Source of the DNA: Paenibacillus peoriae KCTC 3763
Lineage (GTDB): Bacteria > Bacillota > Bacilli > Paenibacillales > Paenibacillaceae
Direction: 5' to 3'
Length of the DNA: 64,000 bases
Assembly: GCF_000236805.1 (NCBI RefSeq)
Contig: NZ_AGFX01000029.1
Span: 1 to 64,000, forward strand
Shown: one piece after another, positions 24,836 through 34,932 of the stretch
Position numbering within the stretch: position 1 is the first letter of the stretch
How the letters are laid out: each line of letters opens with the position of its first letter
Program-made: the position numbers and the translations under genes
The notes under the pieces: generated by a model
Seen by the model: only the letters and a program-made list of their open reading frames with translations
What the model was told of the DNA's origin: nothing
The model's database searches: none

Positions 24836-26134
24836 CTATTTGCTTTTTAGATTATCCCACGTGCTCTGGAAATCCTCCAGCAGCTTTGCGGCATCCGACT
24901 TGCCTGCCACATAGGCTTGCATTTGACTCCCGAATTCCTGCTGCGCTCCTTCAGGGTAGCGGTTGAAGAACCAGCCCAGCAGCTTGTTCTCCTGGCTATA
25001 TTTCACTACTTCGGCACCCAATTGGCCCATATCGGCCTCGGCCCCTTTGATGCTTTTGAATGCCGGAATGAATTTGAACTCCTTCGTAATATACTGTTTG
25101 CCCTGCTCGGATGTCACCATCCAGTTTAAGAATTCCTTGGCCTCGGCTTTAACAGCAGAATTTTTATTAACCACCCAGTTGTTGGCGACACCTACAAATA
25201 GCTTATCTCCAGCGGTTGCGTCCTCACCAATCGGCATAGGCAGAATACCCAGATTCAGCTTCGGATTAATCCCGTCAATTTGGACCTGCGTCCAGTTCCC
25301 CTGCTGCATCATCGCTGCCTTGCCAGTGGCAAAATTCGTTACCTGGGTATTATAATCCGTCGTCAGCGGCTTCGCATTGCCATACTTGAGCGTCAGATCG
25401 AACAGCTTCATCCACTCGGCGAATACAGCATTGCCCGGAATTTTCGCGGTTCCATCATTCAATCCCTTAATGAAGGCTGCCGGGTCCGGCTGATTGGCAA
25501 ATGCCACGTTCAGCAAATGATTGCCCAGCACCCAAAACTCCTGATATCCATTCGAAAAAGGAGTAATCCCTGCGGCTTGCAGCTTTTGAGCGGCTCCCTC
25601 CAGCTCGGACAGTGTTTTAGGGGTCTCGGTGATCCCCGCCTTCTTGAACAAATCCTTGTTATAAATAAACCCGTACCCCTCCAGGTTCATCGGCTGACCG
25701 TACAACTTGCCGTCTTTGGTCATCGGCTCCTTGGCCACATCGACCACATCACCGACCCAAGGCTGATCGGACAGGTCCTCCAGATATTCCAGCCACGTAT
25801 CCAGCTCACGGTAGCCTCCGACGTTAAAAATATCCGGCTGTTCGCCAGATGCGAACTTGGCCTTTAGCGCAGCCCCATAGTCACTACCCCCGCCCACCGT
25901 CTGAATATCGAGCTTGATTCCCGGATGAGATGCTTCATATTCCGTCTTCATGCGATTTAGCGCTTCTGCAATCTCCACCTTGAATTGGAAAATATGAACC
26001 GTCTTTTCCTTCACTTCCGCTTTGCCTGCATTTTGTTCGCTGCCACTGCTGTTGCAACCTGCCAAAACCAGCGCAAAGGCAGCGAAAAGCAGAACCAGCG
26101 CCTGGGATTTCTTTTTAAAAGAACGTGTTTTCAT
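24836..26134 (-). CDS. ABC transporter sugar-binding lipoprotein
   Basis: An extracellular solute-binding protein (family 1) of 432 residues. The lipobox is VLAGC after a typical signal helix; the mature part has HPGIKLDIQTVGGG, NVGGYRELDTWLEYLEDLSD and a C-terminal LLEDFQSTWDNLKSK, as in carbohydrate ABC systems. ATG 26134 is eight bases from GAAAGGA; two nearer starts have poor spacing. It is the third gene of the minus-strand operon 28009-24836, after two permeases, with a 156-base gap that holds a small CTCCG/CGGAG hairpin (26242-26255) which may allow separate expression. No ATPase gene is present; such systems share MsmX. Confidence 0.85.
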   Translation of the reverse strand: MKTRSFKKKSQALVLLFAAFALVLAGCNSSGSEQNAGKAEVKEKTVHIFQFKVEIAEALNRMKTEYEASHPGIKLDIQTVGGGSDYGAALKAKFASGEQPDIFNVGGYRELDTWLEYLEDLSDQPWVGDVVDVAKEPMTKDGKLYGQPMNLEGYGFIYNKDLFKKAGITETPKTLSELEGAAQKLQAAGITPFSNGYQEFWVLGNHLLNVAFANQPDPAAFIKGLNDGTAKIPGNAVFAEWMKLFDLTLKYGNAKPLTTDYNTQVTNFATGKAAMMQQGNWTQVQIDGINPKLNLGILPMPIGEDATAGDKLFVGVANNWVVNKNSAVKAEAKEFLNWMVTSEQGKQYITKEFKFIPAFKSIKGAEADMGQLGAEVVKYSQENKLLGWFFNRYPEGAQQEFGSQMQAYVAGKSDAAKLLEDFQSTWDNLKSK

Positions 26135-26290
26135 ATACATGTTCCTTTCTATATTAAATTTCAAATAAGATGAACTCGAAAAATTCCCACCTTTATTTGT
26201 TTATTCAGGGGAATCTGGAGGCAACAGCGATGGTAAGTACCCTCCGTTTGCGGAGTGGCACAACATGAATATTTTCAGTTCATCCCACAC

Positions 26291-27127
26291 TCAGCCTTTG
26301 ACCGAACCAGCCATAATGCCTTGAATAATATATTTTTGCATGGCCAGAAAGAATACGATGACCGGCAAAATGCCCAGTACCAATGCGGGCAATGCCAAAT
26401 CCCACTGCTTCGTGTATTGTCCGAAAAAGGCATAGGTAGCGATCGGAATCGTGCGCAGTTCAGCCTTTTGCAGCACCAGGGACGGCAGGAGATAGTCATT
26501 CCAGATCCAGAGCGTATTTAAAATAATCACCGTCACCATCATCGGCAGCATCAACGGATACACAATGCGGAAAAACACGCCGTAAGGCGTACAGCCATCC
26601 ACCGTTGCCGCCTCCTCTACCTCGATGGGTACACCTTTGACAAACCCGTGAAAAAGGAAAATGGACATAGGCGCCCCGAAGCCCAGATAGCAGATCACCA
26701 GGCCACCAATGCTGTTCATCAAGTCCAGCGTACTAACGACTTTGACCAAGGGGATCATCACCGATTGAAAAGGAATGACCATCGCAGCCACGAACAGGCT
26801 GAATAATACCCGGTTATAACGCGTCGGATGCCGAACCATCCGGTAAGCAGCCATTGAGCTGATGAGCACCAGCAGCAAATTGCTGGCCACCGTCACGACA
26901 AGCGAATTCCATAAGGCTTCGGGAAAACGCGTAATGCTCCACGCCCTGGCATAGTTGCTCCATACAAAAGTTTGTGGCCAGGCCGCGGAATCGGTGAGCA
27001 GGTCACCAAAGCTTTTGACCGAATTCACGAACAAAAAGTAAAACGGAACGAGGAATAACAAAGCGACGAGAATCATGACCAGCTCAGTCGTCCATGTTCC
27101 AAAACGGTAGCGCTTGCTTGTTTCCAT
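26291..27127 (-). CDS. sugar ABC transporter permease, MalG/LacG type
   Basis: A 278-residue membrane protein with six spans and the EAA loop EEAATVDGCTPYGVFFRIVYP that contacts the ATPase, ending with the family-typical QGIMAGSVKG. The ATG at 27127 abuts the stop of the upstream permease (27130-27128), indicating coupled translation. Partner genes point to uptake of an oligosaccharide, possibly from plant cell wall. Confidence 0.85.
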   Translation of the reverse strand: METSKRYRFGTWTTELVMILVALLFLVPFYFLFVNSVKSFGDLLTDSAAWPQTFVWSNYARAWSITRFPEALWNSLVVTVASNLLLVLISSMAAYRMVRHPTRYNRVLFSLFVAAMVIPFQSVMIPLVKVVSTLDLMNSIGGLVICYLGFGAPMSIFLFHGFVKGVPIEVEEAATVDGCTPYGVFFRIVYPLMLPMMVTVIILNTLWIWNDYLLPSLVLQKAELRTIPIATYAFFGQYTKQWDLALPALVLGILPVIVFFLAMQKYIIQGIMAGSVKG

Positions 27128-28009
27128 TTACGCCTCCACCTCCCGGCTTTTCGTCAGGCGCACCTGAAGGCTCGTAACAAGCGCAACTATAATAAAGAAA
27201 ATGAGTGCTTTGGCCGTCCCCAATCCATAGCGATTATTCACAAACGCTTCATTATAAATATTGAGTGCCACCGACTCCGTAGACCCGAAGGGCCCGCCCT
27301 TGGTCAATGACAAATTAAGATCGAACATTTTAAACGACCATGATATCGCCAGGAAAAGACATACGGTAACGGCAGGCATGATCAATGGCAATATAATCGA
27401 CCTTAATATTTGCATCCGGCTCGCTCCGTCAATTTCGGCCGCTTCCAGCATCTCCCGAGGCACATTGGTCAGGGAAGAAATATAAATGACCATCAAATAC
27501 CCAGCAGTTTGCCAGATAAACACGATCACAATGCCCCAAAAGGCCGTAATCTCGTCTCCCAGCCAGGATAGATTAAAGAAAGACCAACCCGTACTTTCCC
27601 CAATCGCGGCAAACCCCTTGACGAAAATAAACTGCCAGATAAAGCCGAGCAGCAGCCCTCCGATCACATTAGGCATGAAAAAAATAGTCCTTAGCACATT
27701 TTTCGTTTTTAGCGGCTTGGTTAGAAAATACGCCAGCAGAAAACCCAAAACATTCGCAGCCACCACTCCAATCACCGTAAAACGGATCGTAAACCAGAAC
27801 GCTGTCCTAAATTTATCATCATCCCATAAAATGTGATTGAAATTATCCAACCCGACCCACTTCGCCTGATTGGCAACCCCATTCCACTCTGTAAAAGAAT
27901 AGTACATTCCCAGGATGAAAGGGATTACAATAATGATAACGAAAAATAACGTCGACGGCCCTACAAAAATCCATTGCTGGAGCCATTGCGACGACTTGGC
28001 GCGGTTCAA
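27128..28009 (-). CDS. sugar ABC transporter permease, MalF/LacF type
   Basis: A permease of 293 residues with six spans, the EAA loop MLEAAEIDGASRMQILRSI and a typical IVIPFILGMYYSFTEWNG start region. The TTG at 28009 is chosen because AAGGGGGGGAT lies at the right distance and the N-terminus then begins LNRAKSSQWLQQW, as in the family; the open frame to 28144 adds a cysteine-containing hydrophilic stretch without a ribosome site. First gene of the operon, divergent from the YesM/YesN pair that probably controls it. Confidence 0.85.
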   Translation of the reverse strand: MNRAKSSQWLQQWIFVGPSTLFFVIIIVIPFILGMYYSFTEWNGVANQAKWVGLDNFNHILWDDDKFRTAFWFTIRFTVIGVVAANVLGFLLAYFLTKPLKTKNVLRTIFFMPNVIGGLLLGFIWQFIFVKGFAAIGESTGWSFFNLSWLGDEITAFWGIVIVFIWQTAGYLMVIYISSLTNVPREMLEAAEIDGASRMQILRSIILPLIMPAVTVCLFLAISWSFKMFDLNLSLTKGGPFGSTESVALNIYNEAFVNNRYGLGTAKALIFFIIVALVTSLQVRLTKSREVEA

Positions 28010-28216
28010 ACCGATCCCCCCCTTTTGTTGTCTGTTGGTGTCTGGAACGCTCCTACGGTTTTCCCAGCAAGTAGCATGGACGCTTTGACCGTATGACTGG
28101 CGGTTCACATCTTCATTATGTCGAATAAGCGCTCTGGAGAACACGCAAGATCGTGAACCATTAGGGGGAAATTATTGACCTCTGGCTTGTCTTGAATCGT
28201 GAAAGGAGCCATCTGT

Positions 28217-30031
28217 ATGAAATTTCATAGCATTCGTTCCCGTCTGATCTGGTTTCTGCTCATTGCAGTCACCCTGCCGCTGCTGCTATCGATGACCATG
28301 ACCTTCCTTCTCACCAAGCAATCTCTGGGAGAGCAGGCCACACAAGAAAATGAACGGCTTATTTTTCAGGGAATCACGAATTTGGATAACTACTTGCAGG
28401 GATTGAATCGGGCATCCATCGGGGTCTATAATGACCCTCACTTTCTGCGCAATCTGGCCAAAATTCCCGATGATTACCGGGCTGTCGCCGAAATTTACAC
28501 GACACTACAGACGATGCTGAATGCTTCACCAGGCATCGATCAGGTGTATTTGCACTCTTTTCAGGCAGCGCAATCTACCCTGATTACCAGCACGGTCCCT
28601 CTTCGGGAATTCCGGATAGAGGCCTTCCCCGGCTCTGTTCATTACGGTTCCTCAGGATTATTCATACAGCCATCGCATAAAAAGCATTTGTACGGCTTTT
28701 CGGCGGTTTCCTATGCAGAGCACGACACACAGCGGCAGGTATTTACACTCCATCGGGCGATTCGGAACATTCCTTCCTCAGAGACGCTTGGAGTACTGGC
28801 CATAGATGTTCGTCTGGAGCCGCTACGCAGCATTTGCCGTCAATTGTATAATGCGGATACAGAAGAGCTGTTCCTGGTCGATCGGCACGGTACGATCATA
28901 TATAGCGGAAATGAAGCAGCAATTGGAACACGCTGGAAGGAATCCGGCCTGCTCAATCGAATTTCTAATGAAGGCGGGCACGGAGTAATCGAGGATGATA
29001 CGGCGCTACACGTGTACGGCAAGCTGGATGCCAGCCTGTCAGGCTGGACGCTCGTTAAGAAAATCCCCAATCGAACGCTTTATTTACGGGCCACTCGCCT
29101 GACCCAGATCAATGTAGTTATTGCAAGCACGGCGTTGCTGCTTGTCATTGTCGCCACGCTATGGATTTCCATCAAAATTACGGAGCCCATTAAGCGACTG
29201 ACTCGCTACATCAACCAGATCCAGTCGGGTCAACTCGATGTAGGCATTCGGGCCATGAGCAACGATGAGATCGGCGTGCTGTCACGCAGCTTCAGACAGA
29301 TGATGGATACCATCAACAACCTCATTTTGCGGGAATATAAGTTGGAGCTGGCAAACAAGACACACCAATTGAAAGCGCTTCAAGCACAGATTAATCCTCA
29401 CTTTTTATATAATACGCTACAGTCTATTGGAACGCTGGCTCTGCAGCATGAGGTGCCGCGAATCTACTCTCTGCTTTCCTCCCTCGCCAAAATGCTGCGC
29501 TATAACATGCGGGATCATACAGTCGTTACACTCAAGGAGGAGGCCGAGCATGTAAGGCAATATCTTGATTTGCAAAAAGAACGCTTTGGGGAGCAATTAG
29601 AGGTGACTTACCAGTGGGATGATGAGGTGCTGAATGACCCTGTGCCTAAAATGATTCTCCAGCCGCTCGTCGAAAACTACTTCAAACACGGTGCTGATCC
29701 CCGGCTGGGTCCTGGTAAAATTCACATTACAGGCTGCCGAATTCACGAAGGAATGGTAAGAATTAAAGTGGAAAATAACGGAGCATCCATTCCGCAGGGC
29801 GAGTTGGAGCAGCTTCAGCATATGCTGAAACGTCCGCTCAAAGCCTACGAGGAGCCGAACACCAGCGAACAGGATTCCATTGGACTCCGCAATGTTCTAT
29901 TGCGTATTCAGCTTCACTCGGAGGACGGTTCTAATACCTTGTCTGTAGACAATGTTTTGCCTCATGGCGTTCGTTATACACTCGAAATTCGTACCGAAGC
30001 TCATACCGGAATTCATATTAAGGGAGAGTGA
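28217..30031 (+). CDS. YesM-type sensor histidine kinase
   Basis: A membrane kinase of 604 residues. A first span near 12-35, a large extracellular sensor domain to about 290, a second span near 295-318 (IASTALLLVIVATLWI), a HAMP linker with ITEPIKRLTRYI, and the His_kinase domain with LQAQINPHFLYNTLQSI (phospho-His) and MILQPLVENYFKHG (N box). ATG 28217 follows AAAGGAG; a GTG at 28199 is weaker. It overlaps no gene and is followed after 6 bases by its response regulator. Confidence 0.9.
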   Translation: MKFHSIRSRLIWFLLIAVTLPLLLSMTMTFLLTKQSLGEQATQENERLIFQGITNLDNYLQGLNRASIGVYNDPHFLRNLAKIPDDYRAVAEIYTTLQTMLNASPGIDQVYLHSFQAAQSTLITSTVPLREFRIEAFPGSVHYGSSGLFIQPSHKKHLYGFSAVSYAEHDTQRQVFTLHRAIRNIPSSETLGVLAIDVRLEPLRSICRQLYNADTEELFLVDRHGTIIYSGNEAAIGTRWKESGLLNRISNEGGHGVIEDDTALHVYGKLDASLSGWTLVKKIPNRTLYLRATRLTQINVVIASTALLLVIVATLWISIKITEPIKRLTRYINQIQSGQLDVGIRAMSNDEIGVLSRSFRQMMDTINNLILREYKLELANKTHQLKALQAQINPHFLYNTLQSIGTLALQHEVPRIYSLLSSLAKMLRYNMRDHTVVTLKEEAEHVRQYLDLQKERFGEQLEVTYQWDDEVLNDPVPKMILQPLVENYFKHGADPRLGPGKIHITGCRIHEGMVRIKVENNGASIPQGELEQLQHMLKRPLKAYEEPNTSEQDSIGLRNVLLRIQLHSEDGSNTLSVDNVLPHGVRYTLEIRTEAHTGIHIKGE

Positions 30032-30037
30032 TCTGTT

Positions 30038-31663
30038 ATGAAGGTCCTGATTGTGGATGATGAAAAGCATGTGCGCCATGCCATTCGGATGCTTGTACAT
30101 TGGGAGGCTTGCGGCGTGACCGAGGTGATCGAAGCCGAGTCGGGCGATCAGGCGATTGAGGTTATCACCGCCCTTTCCCCACCTGTTGTACTCACAGATA
30201 TGCGGATGCCCGGCAAAGATGGAGTAGCCCTGATGGAGTGGATTCAGCTCCATTCCCCCGCGACCAGAGTCGTAGTGGTAAGCGGCTATGACGATTTTAA
30301 TTTGGTCCGACAGGCCATCCGCCGGGGAGGCATGGACTATATTCTCAAGCCTGTAGACCCGGTAGAGATTAACGAGGCTCTATCCAAAGCCACTAAGGCC
30401 TGGCGAACAGCGGAGCAAGATCGGCGCAGGCAGACGCTACAGGCCATTAAAGTAAACCGGATGAGGCCGCACTATGCGGATAAGCTCTTGACTGAGCTGG
30501 TGTCCGGTACGACGAACACCACTCTTTCCATCACGCCCTTGCGCGAGGAGCTAGGTCTTCCCGCAGTGATTCAAATGTGCAATGCAGCCGTGATGAGCAT
30601 TGCTCAACTGGATGCCGATATGCTGGATAAATACAAAACGCGGCGTCCGCTGCTGGGCTTTTCCCTGATTAACATCTGCAATGAGTTTCTCATGGCCTCC
30701 CAAACCGGCATTGCATTCCGCCATCTGGAGCGTATGGACGAAATTATTTTGCTGTATTGGGGCGAGCCTTCCCGTTGGCCGCAGCTCCTGCAGGATATCC
30801 ATGCAGGGATCAGAACAGCATTGCGCTGCCATATGCATATCGGAGTTGGCTCTTTCGGCGCCTTTCCCGCGGCGGCTGTTACAGCCTACCACGAGGCCCG
30901 GCAAGCATTGTGGAAGAGAGATGTGTTGCAGGCCACCGATTGGCTGCATCCTAGCTCTCTTGCACGACAGTCCGTGCGTCTCCCCCGGCTGCCCGAGATG
31001 GAAGAGGAGCTGCGACTTAGCGCGCTTAGCTGCAATGCCAGTCGTGTAGCTGCAACGGTAGGCCGCTGGATAGCAGCTGTTGCCGAGCTGCCTTCGGTTA
31101 CGGTGGAGCAGCTTGCCAGCTGGAATCAGGAGTTGGATTGGATGCTGGCCCGTTGGCTGAATGACAGACCCGGAGATACCGAAGGCGAGGAACTGACCGA
31201 TGGAGCAGGCTCCATTCCTGCCCTGCCCATCGACAATCGTGGTCTGCTATCCCTGCCCTTATGGAGCAAGCAGATCGAAAACCGAATGCTGGCAGCCGGT
31301 CAGGCGCTTACACCAAGCCATAGTCCCAATAACCCGACGATCCATAATATTGCCCGCTATCTGGATGCCCACTACGACGAGGATATTTCTCTACAGGATA
31401 TGGCGAGCCGTTTTTACCTCAGCCGGGAATATATCTCTCGCAAATTCAAGCAGGAATACGGCGTGAATCTGTCCGACTATCTGTGCCGGATCAGGATGGA
31501 CAAGGCGAAGCTGCTGCTGCTGAATGACAAGCTGCGACTTCATCATATAGCTGGTATGGTCGGGTATCAGGATGAAAAATATTTTGGCAAGGTATTCAAA
31601 AAACTGGAGGGGGTCACGCCTGGCGAATTCAGAAAACGCCATGCTGCAAATCTTCAGCCGTAA
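30038..31663 (+). CDS. YesN-type AraC response regulator
   Basis: A two-component regulator of 541 residues: receiver domain 1-120 with VDDEKHVRHAI, phospho-acceptor Asp in VVLTDMRMPGKDG and the KPVD switch; a long variable middle part; and a C-terminal AraC double helix-turn-helix from about 440 (EDISLQDMASRFYLSREYIS, then LHHIAGMVGYQDEKYFGKVF). It most likely activates the divergent sugar ABC operon in response to the extracellular sugar. Its last 35 bases overlap the end of the convergent GNAT gene. Confidence 0.9.
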   Translation: MKVLIVDDEKHVRHAIRMLVHWEACGVTEVIEAESGDQAIEVITALSPPVVLTDMRMPGKDGVALMEWIQLHSPATRVVVVSGYDDFNLVRQAIRRGGMDYILKPVDPVEINEALSKATKAWRTAEQDRRRQTLQAIKVNRMRPHYADKLLTELVSGTTNTTLSITPLREELGLPAVIQMCNAAVMSIAQLDADMLDKYKTRRPLLGFSLINICNEFLMASQTGIAFRHLERMDEIILLYWGEPSRWPQLLQDIHAGIRTALRCHMHIGVGSFGAFPAAAVTAYHEARQALWKRDVLQATDWLHPSSLARQSVRLPRLPEMEEELRLSALSCNASRVAATVGRWIAAVAELPSVTVEQLASWNQELDWMLARWLNDRPGDTEGEELTDGAGSIPALPIDNRGLLSLPLWSKQIENRMLAAGQALTPSHSPNNPTIHNIARYLDAHYDEDISLQDMASRFYLSREYISRKFKQEYGVNLSDYLCRIRMDKAKLLLLNDKLRLHHIAGMVGYQDEKYFGKVFKKLEGVTPGEFRKRHAANLQP

Positions 31664-32216
31664 TCGCGTACAGCACATGATCTTCCCAGACACCATTAAT
31701 CTTCAAATAGTGTAGTGCCAGCCCTTCTTGGCGGAATCCGCCTTTTTCCATCACTCGAATAGACGGCGTATTCCTTGGCATGACCCCGGCCTGAATACGA
31801 TGCAATCCCAGTTCACTCAAGGCATAACGTACAATATCTTTCACGGCGGAGGTGGCATAGCCTTGTCCGTGATATGCAGGGTCTACAAAGTAACCCAGAT
31901 TCGCGTTTTGAAAAGGGCCTCTCGCTATGCCCGACAGCTCCATTCTGCCGATCAGCTTATCATTTTCCGGCAGAAAAAGTCCAAACGTATATCCTTGTCC
32001 CGCTTGTGCAGTCTCAAGACCGACGGAAATCAGACGTGCCTGTTCTTCCAGCGTAAAGTAAGCCTCAGCTCGTTCCGGCTCAAACGGCTTGAAAAAATCA
32101 AAATTTTCACGTCTGATTTCCAATAATCGTTCTGCATCATCTACTTGTAAAAGCCGAATATGCAGCCCGGGATGGGTGGGCTTTATCGAAGCCAAGCCAT
32201 TGGCTTTATGTAACAT
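31629..32216 (-). CDS. GNAT N-acetyltransferase, RimJ/RimL-like
   Basis: An acetyl-CoA-dependent transferase of about 195 residues. Visible are HIRLLQVDDAERLLEIRREN, the beta4/P-loop region with LGYFVDPAYHGQGYATSAVK (acetyl-CoA binding Q/GxGxA pattern) and SIRVMEKGGFRQEGLA near the end. These fit ribosomal-protein-alanine acetyltransferase relatives. The open frame extends to 32327, but that part spans the terminator at 32280-32312, so the ATG at 32216 with GAAGGAAGC is preferred. Target unknown. Confidence 0.8.
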   Translation of the reverse strand: MLHKANGLASIKPTHPGLHIRLLQVDDAERLLEIRRENFDFFKPFEPERAEAYFTLEEQARLISVGLETAQAGQGYTFGLFLPENDKLIGRMELSGIARGPFQNANLGYFVDPAYHGQGYATSAVKDIVRYALSELGLHRIQAGVMPRNTPSIRVMEKGGFRQEGLALHYLKINGVWEDHVLYAITAEDLQHGVF

Positions 32217-32279
32217 TTCCAGCTTCCTTCTTTCTCTGTTATTGATATGCTTTGTAGTCATGGAATACAGAACAGGAAA

Positions 32280-32312
32280 ATACCCCGGGTGTATACAAGC
32301 AACCCAGGGTAT
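32280..32312 (-). terminator. terminator of the OYE gene
   Basis: ATACCCCGGGT and ACCCAGGGTAT form an 11-base stem with one mismatch; on the minus strand it is followed by TTTTCC. It lies 38 bases after the stop at 32350. Confidence 0.7.
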
Positions 32313-32349
32313 CTCCCATCTATTCAAAATTTAATCCATTATCCAAAAT

Positions 32350-33474
32350 TTAATCCGTAACAGGCAACCAGCCAGGAACCGTCGTCAACGCCCCCCACAG
32401 GTAGTCCGGAATGACCAGCTCCTGTTGGGCTTGCTTGGACAATGCCGTACGAATGGTATCTTCTGTGCCGTTTTCCACCTTCTGAACCCATTGCGGCTCC
32501 ATCAAAAGCGGACGTCCGAGCGAAACAAGCGGTACACCTGTCTCCAGCGCTGCAAGCGCCTCGTTCGGTGTATTCAGCGACCCAACTCCCATAATCGGCA
32601 CGCGATTTCCAACTTTCTCATGAATGAGAACAGTACGTGACCGTTCGTCGCTGCGGTCACGGAACGAACCGCCGAAGAAATGGTTGACGGAAATGTGCAG
32701 GTAATCCAGCCCTTCATCTGCCAAACGATCTACGAGCACCATCGTGTCGTCCAGCGTGATGCCAGGCGTGTGTCCTTCTTCAGGAGACAACCGATAGCCG
32801 AAGATGAATGGTTGCTTCGCATGCGCGGCGATCACTTTTTTCACCTCATGGACAATCGCCAGCGGGAAGGCCATACGTTTTTCAAGGCTTCCTCCCCACT
32901 CATCGGTACGAATGTTGGAATGCGGGGAGAAGAACTGCTGCACCAGATAACCGTTCGCGCCGTGAAGCTCCACACCGTCATAACCCGCTTCAATCGCGCG
33001 GCGAGTCGCTTCGCCATAGGCGCGGATGACACGGTGAATATCCTCGGATGTCATTTCACGCGGCACAGGTGCGCCTTCTTTTTCCTCGGCTACTGCGCTT
33101 GCACTGATTGGCTGTCCGTCCGGAATTTGATCCGGTGGACACAGGCGACCGCCATGGTAAATTTGCAGGATCGCTTTCGCACCCTCCCCATGAATCGTGT
33201 CAGCCAGACGACGCAGGCTCGGAATCATGTCGTCCTTGTCCGCACCAAACTCATTCACGAAGCCCTTGCCGTCTGGAGTTACATACACGCAGGCCGTAAT
33301 AACTGCGCCCACCCCGCCAGAACGTTCACGGTAGTACGCCAGCTCCTGATCACTGACCTCGCCATTTTCATGGGAAGCAAAATTAGTCATAGGAGCCATC
33401 GTGATCCGGTTTTTCAACGTAACGCCAGATGGCAGGGTAAAAGCATCAAATAAAGGGTTATATTTCGGGTTCAT
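32350..33474 (-). CDS. Old Yellow Enzyme family NADH:flavin oxidoreductase
   Basis: An FMN enzyme of 374 residues that reduces activated C=C bonds. The TIM barrel has NRITMAPMTNFAS near the N-terminus, the substrate-binding HGANGYLVQQFFSPHSN at about residue 173 (His/Asn pair) and the phosphate-binding VPIMGVGSLNTP and LVSLGRPLLMEP. The pattern resembles B. subtilis YqiG. ATG 33474 has AAGGAGAGAG. The palindrome at 33581-33603 upstream may carry its control. Confidence 0.88.
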   Translation of the reverse strand: MNPKYNPLFDAFTLPSGVTLKNRITMAPMTNFASHENGEVSDQELAYYRERSGGVGAVITACVYVTPDGKGFVNEFGADKDDMIPSLRRLADTIHGEGAKAILQIYHGGRLCPPDQIPDGQPISASAVAEEKEGAPVPREMTSEDIHRVIRAYGEATRRAIEAGYDGVELHGANGYLVQQFFSPHSNIRTDEWGGSLEKRMAFPLAIVHEVKKVIAAHAKQPFIFGYRLSPEEGHTPGITLDDTMVLVDRLADEGLDYLHISVNHFFGGSFRDRSDERSRTVLIHEKVGNRVPIMGVGSLNTPNEALAALETGVPLVSLGRPLLMEPQWVQKVENGTEDTIRTALSKQAQQELVIPDYLWGALTTVPGWLPVTD

Positions 33475-33580
33475 TCGTTCTCTCTCCTTCAGTTTAAGTC
33501 AAGTCAGATGGGCAATCGAATATGAATTCGATATTACTTTACTTCCATAACAAAGCTTGTATACTGTTGCTTACTTTAAT

Positions 33581-33603
33581 ACAGTGGTTATAATAACCAC
33601 AGT
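33581..33603. promoter_or_regulatory. palindrome upstream of the OYE gene
   Basis: GTGGTTAT (33584-33591) and ATAACCAC (33593-33600) are perfect arms around A, with the symmetry continuing as AC..GT on both sides. It is about 110 bases from the OYE start and 130 bases from the end of the BASS gene. Probable operator; the regulator is not identified. Confidence 0.5.
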
Positions 33604-33732
33604 ATAATGATTCGCTTTTATAAAGTCAAATCCAACCTTTCTGACCTTCCTTAAATGTCCGGAAACCTGGACCTTAGCCACTGTCACAAGCCAGCGACAG
33701 TAGTTTGTGACGAGCAACTTATGACAAGTAGC

Positions 33733-34683
33733 TTAATTGCTCCCACCTAAGCTATTCTTCTCCTCCCGGCGGGAAAACCAGGTGGCGAGCAGTGAGCCGG
33801 AAATATTGTGCCACACACTGAAAATCGCGCTCGGTACAGCAGCAATCGGATTAAAATGAGCGGCTGCGAGCGCAGCGCCCAATCCTGAATTTTGCATCCC
33901 CGTTTCCAATGTAACGGCTTTACGTTTGGAAAGATTCATGCCGAACAGCTTGGCAAACCAGTACCCGAGCAGGAACCCGATGCCATTATGCAAAATGACT
34001 ACCGCAAAAATAATCGGGCCGGTTTCCAAAATCTTGCCCTTGCTGCCTGCAACCACAATGGCCACGATCAGTACAATCGCCAGCGTCGATACAAGCGGCA
34101 GTGCCTTGACACTCGCATCCGCCTGTTTGCGGAATAGCGATTTGACGATAACGCCCAGCACAATCGGTACGATAACCACGATCAGAATATCCATAATCAG
34201 CGACTTGGCGTCTATATTCATCCAGCGCCCGGCTAGGAGGCTAATCATGGCCGGGGTCGCCAGCGGAGCAATCAGCGTCGACACTGAAGCAATCGACACG
34301 CCGAGCGCCACGTCACCCTTTGATAAAAGAGTCATTACGTTGGACGCAGTTCCACTTGGGCAACAACCTACCAGAATAACTCCCACCGCAATATCCGGTG
34401 GCAGCTGCAATACTAGCGCCAACACATACGCGAGAAACGGCATAATCAGATAATGCCCGACTACACCAATAGCCACATCCACCGGACGCCGGAATACTTC
34501 ACGGAAATCAGCCGAGGATAAGGTCAGTCCCATGCCGAACATGACGATGCCAAGAAATAGCTGTATGTATCCTTTCAACCCTATAAACGCCGCAGGAAAG
34601 AAAAATCCCAGACATGCAAATAAAAGTACCCAGATGGAAAAGGTTCCTCCGACAAATTTCCCTACTTTCTCCAAACCGTTCAT
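33733..34683 (-). CDS. BASS (bile acid:sodium symporter) family transporter
   Basis: A membrane protein of 316 residues with nine to ten spans. The family signature region around GCCPSGTASNVMTLLSKGDVA, and later LETGMQNSGLGAALAAAHF, are typical of SBF/BASS sodium symporters of the YocS kind, which move organic anions such as keto acids or bile salts. ATG 34683 follows AAGGAGAC. The OYE gene is 258 bases downstream with its own operator, so separate transcription is likely. Confidence 0.85.
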   Translation of the reverse strand: MNGLEKVGKFVGGTFSIWVLLFACLGFFFPAAFIGLKGYIQLFLGIVMFGMGLTLSSADFREVFRRPVDVAIGVVGHYLIMPFLAYVLALVLQLPPDIAVGVILVGCCPSGTASNVMTLLSKGDVALGVSIASVSTLIAPLATPAMISLLAGRWMNIDAKSLIMDILIVVIVPIVLGVIVKSLFRKQADASVKALPLVSTLAIVLIVAIVVAGSKGKILETGPIIFAVVILHNGIGFLLGYWFAKLFGMNLSKRKAVTLETGMQNSGLGAALAAAHFNPIAAVPSAIFSVWHNISGSLLATWFSRREEKNSLGGSN

Positions 34684-34932
34684 CCTTCTTGTCTCCTTAC
34701 TTCTTACGTCGTTGGCACATCATGTAAATTGTCGATTCAGATTATATAGTGCTTAAAATTTTTATCATTGTACTACATTTATGACTACATATACATAAAA
34801 CTTTTCATAAATATGGTTTTTGCAACTTTTCCCGCTAGGACATATTTGGTAGCAAAGTGGGTATATTCGTAATAGAAGATGGTGACTAGTCGGTCATTTT
34901 TGTTCGTCACTCGTTTAGGAGGGAATATCTCT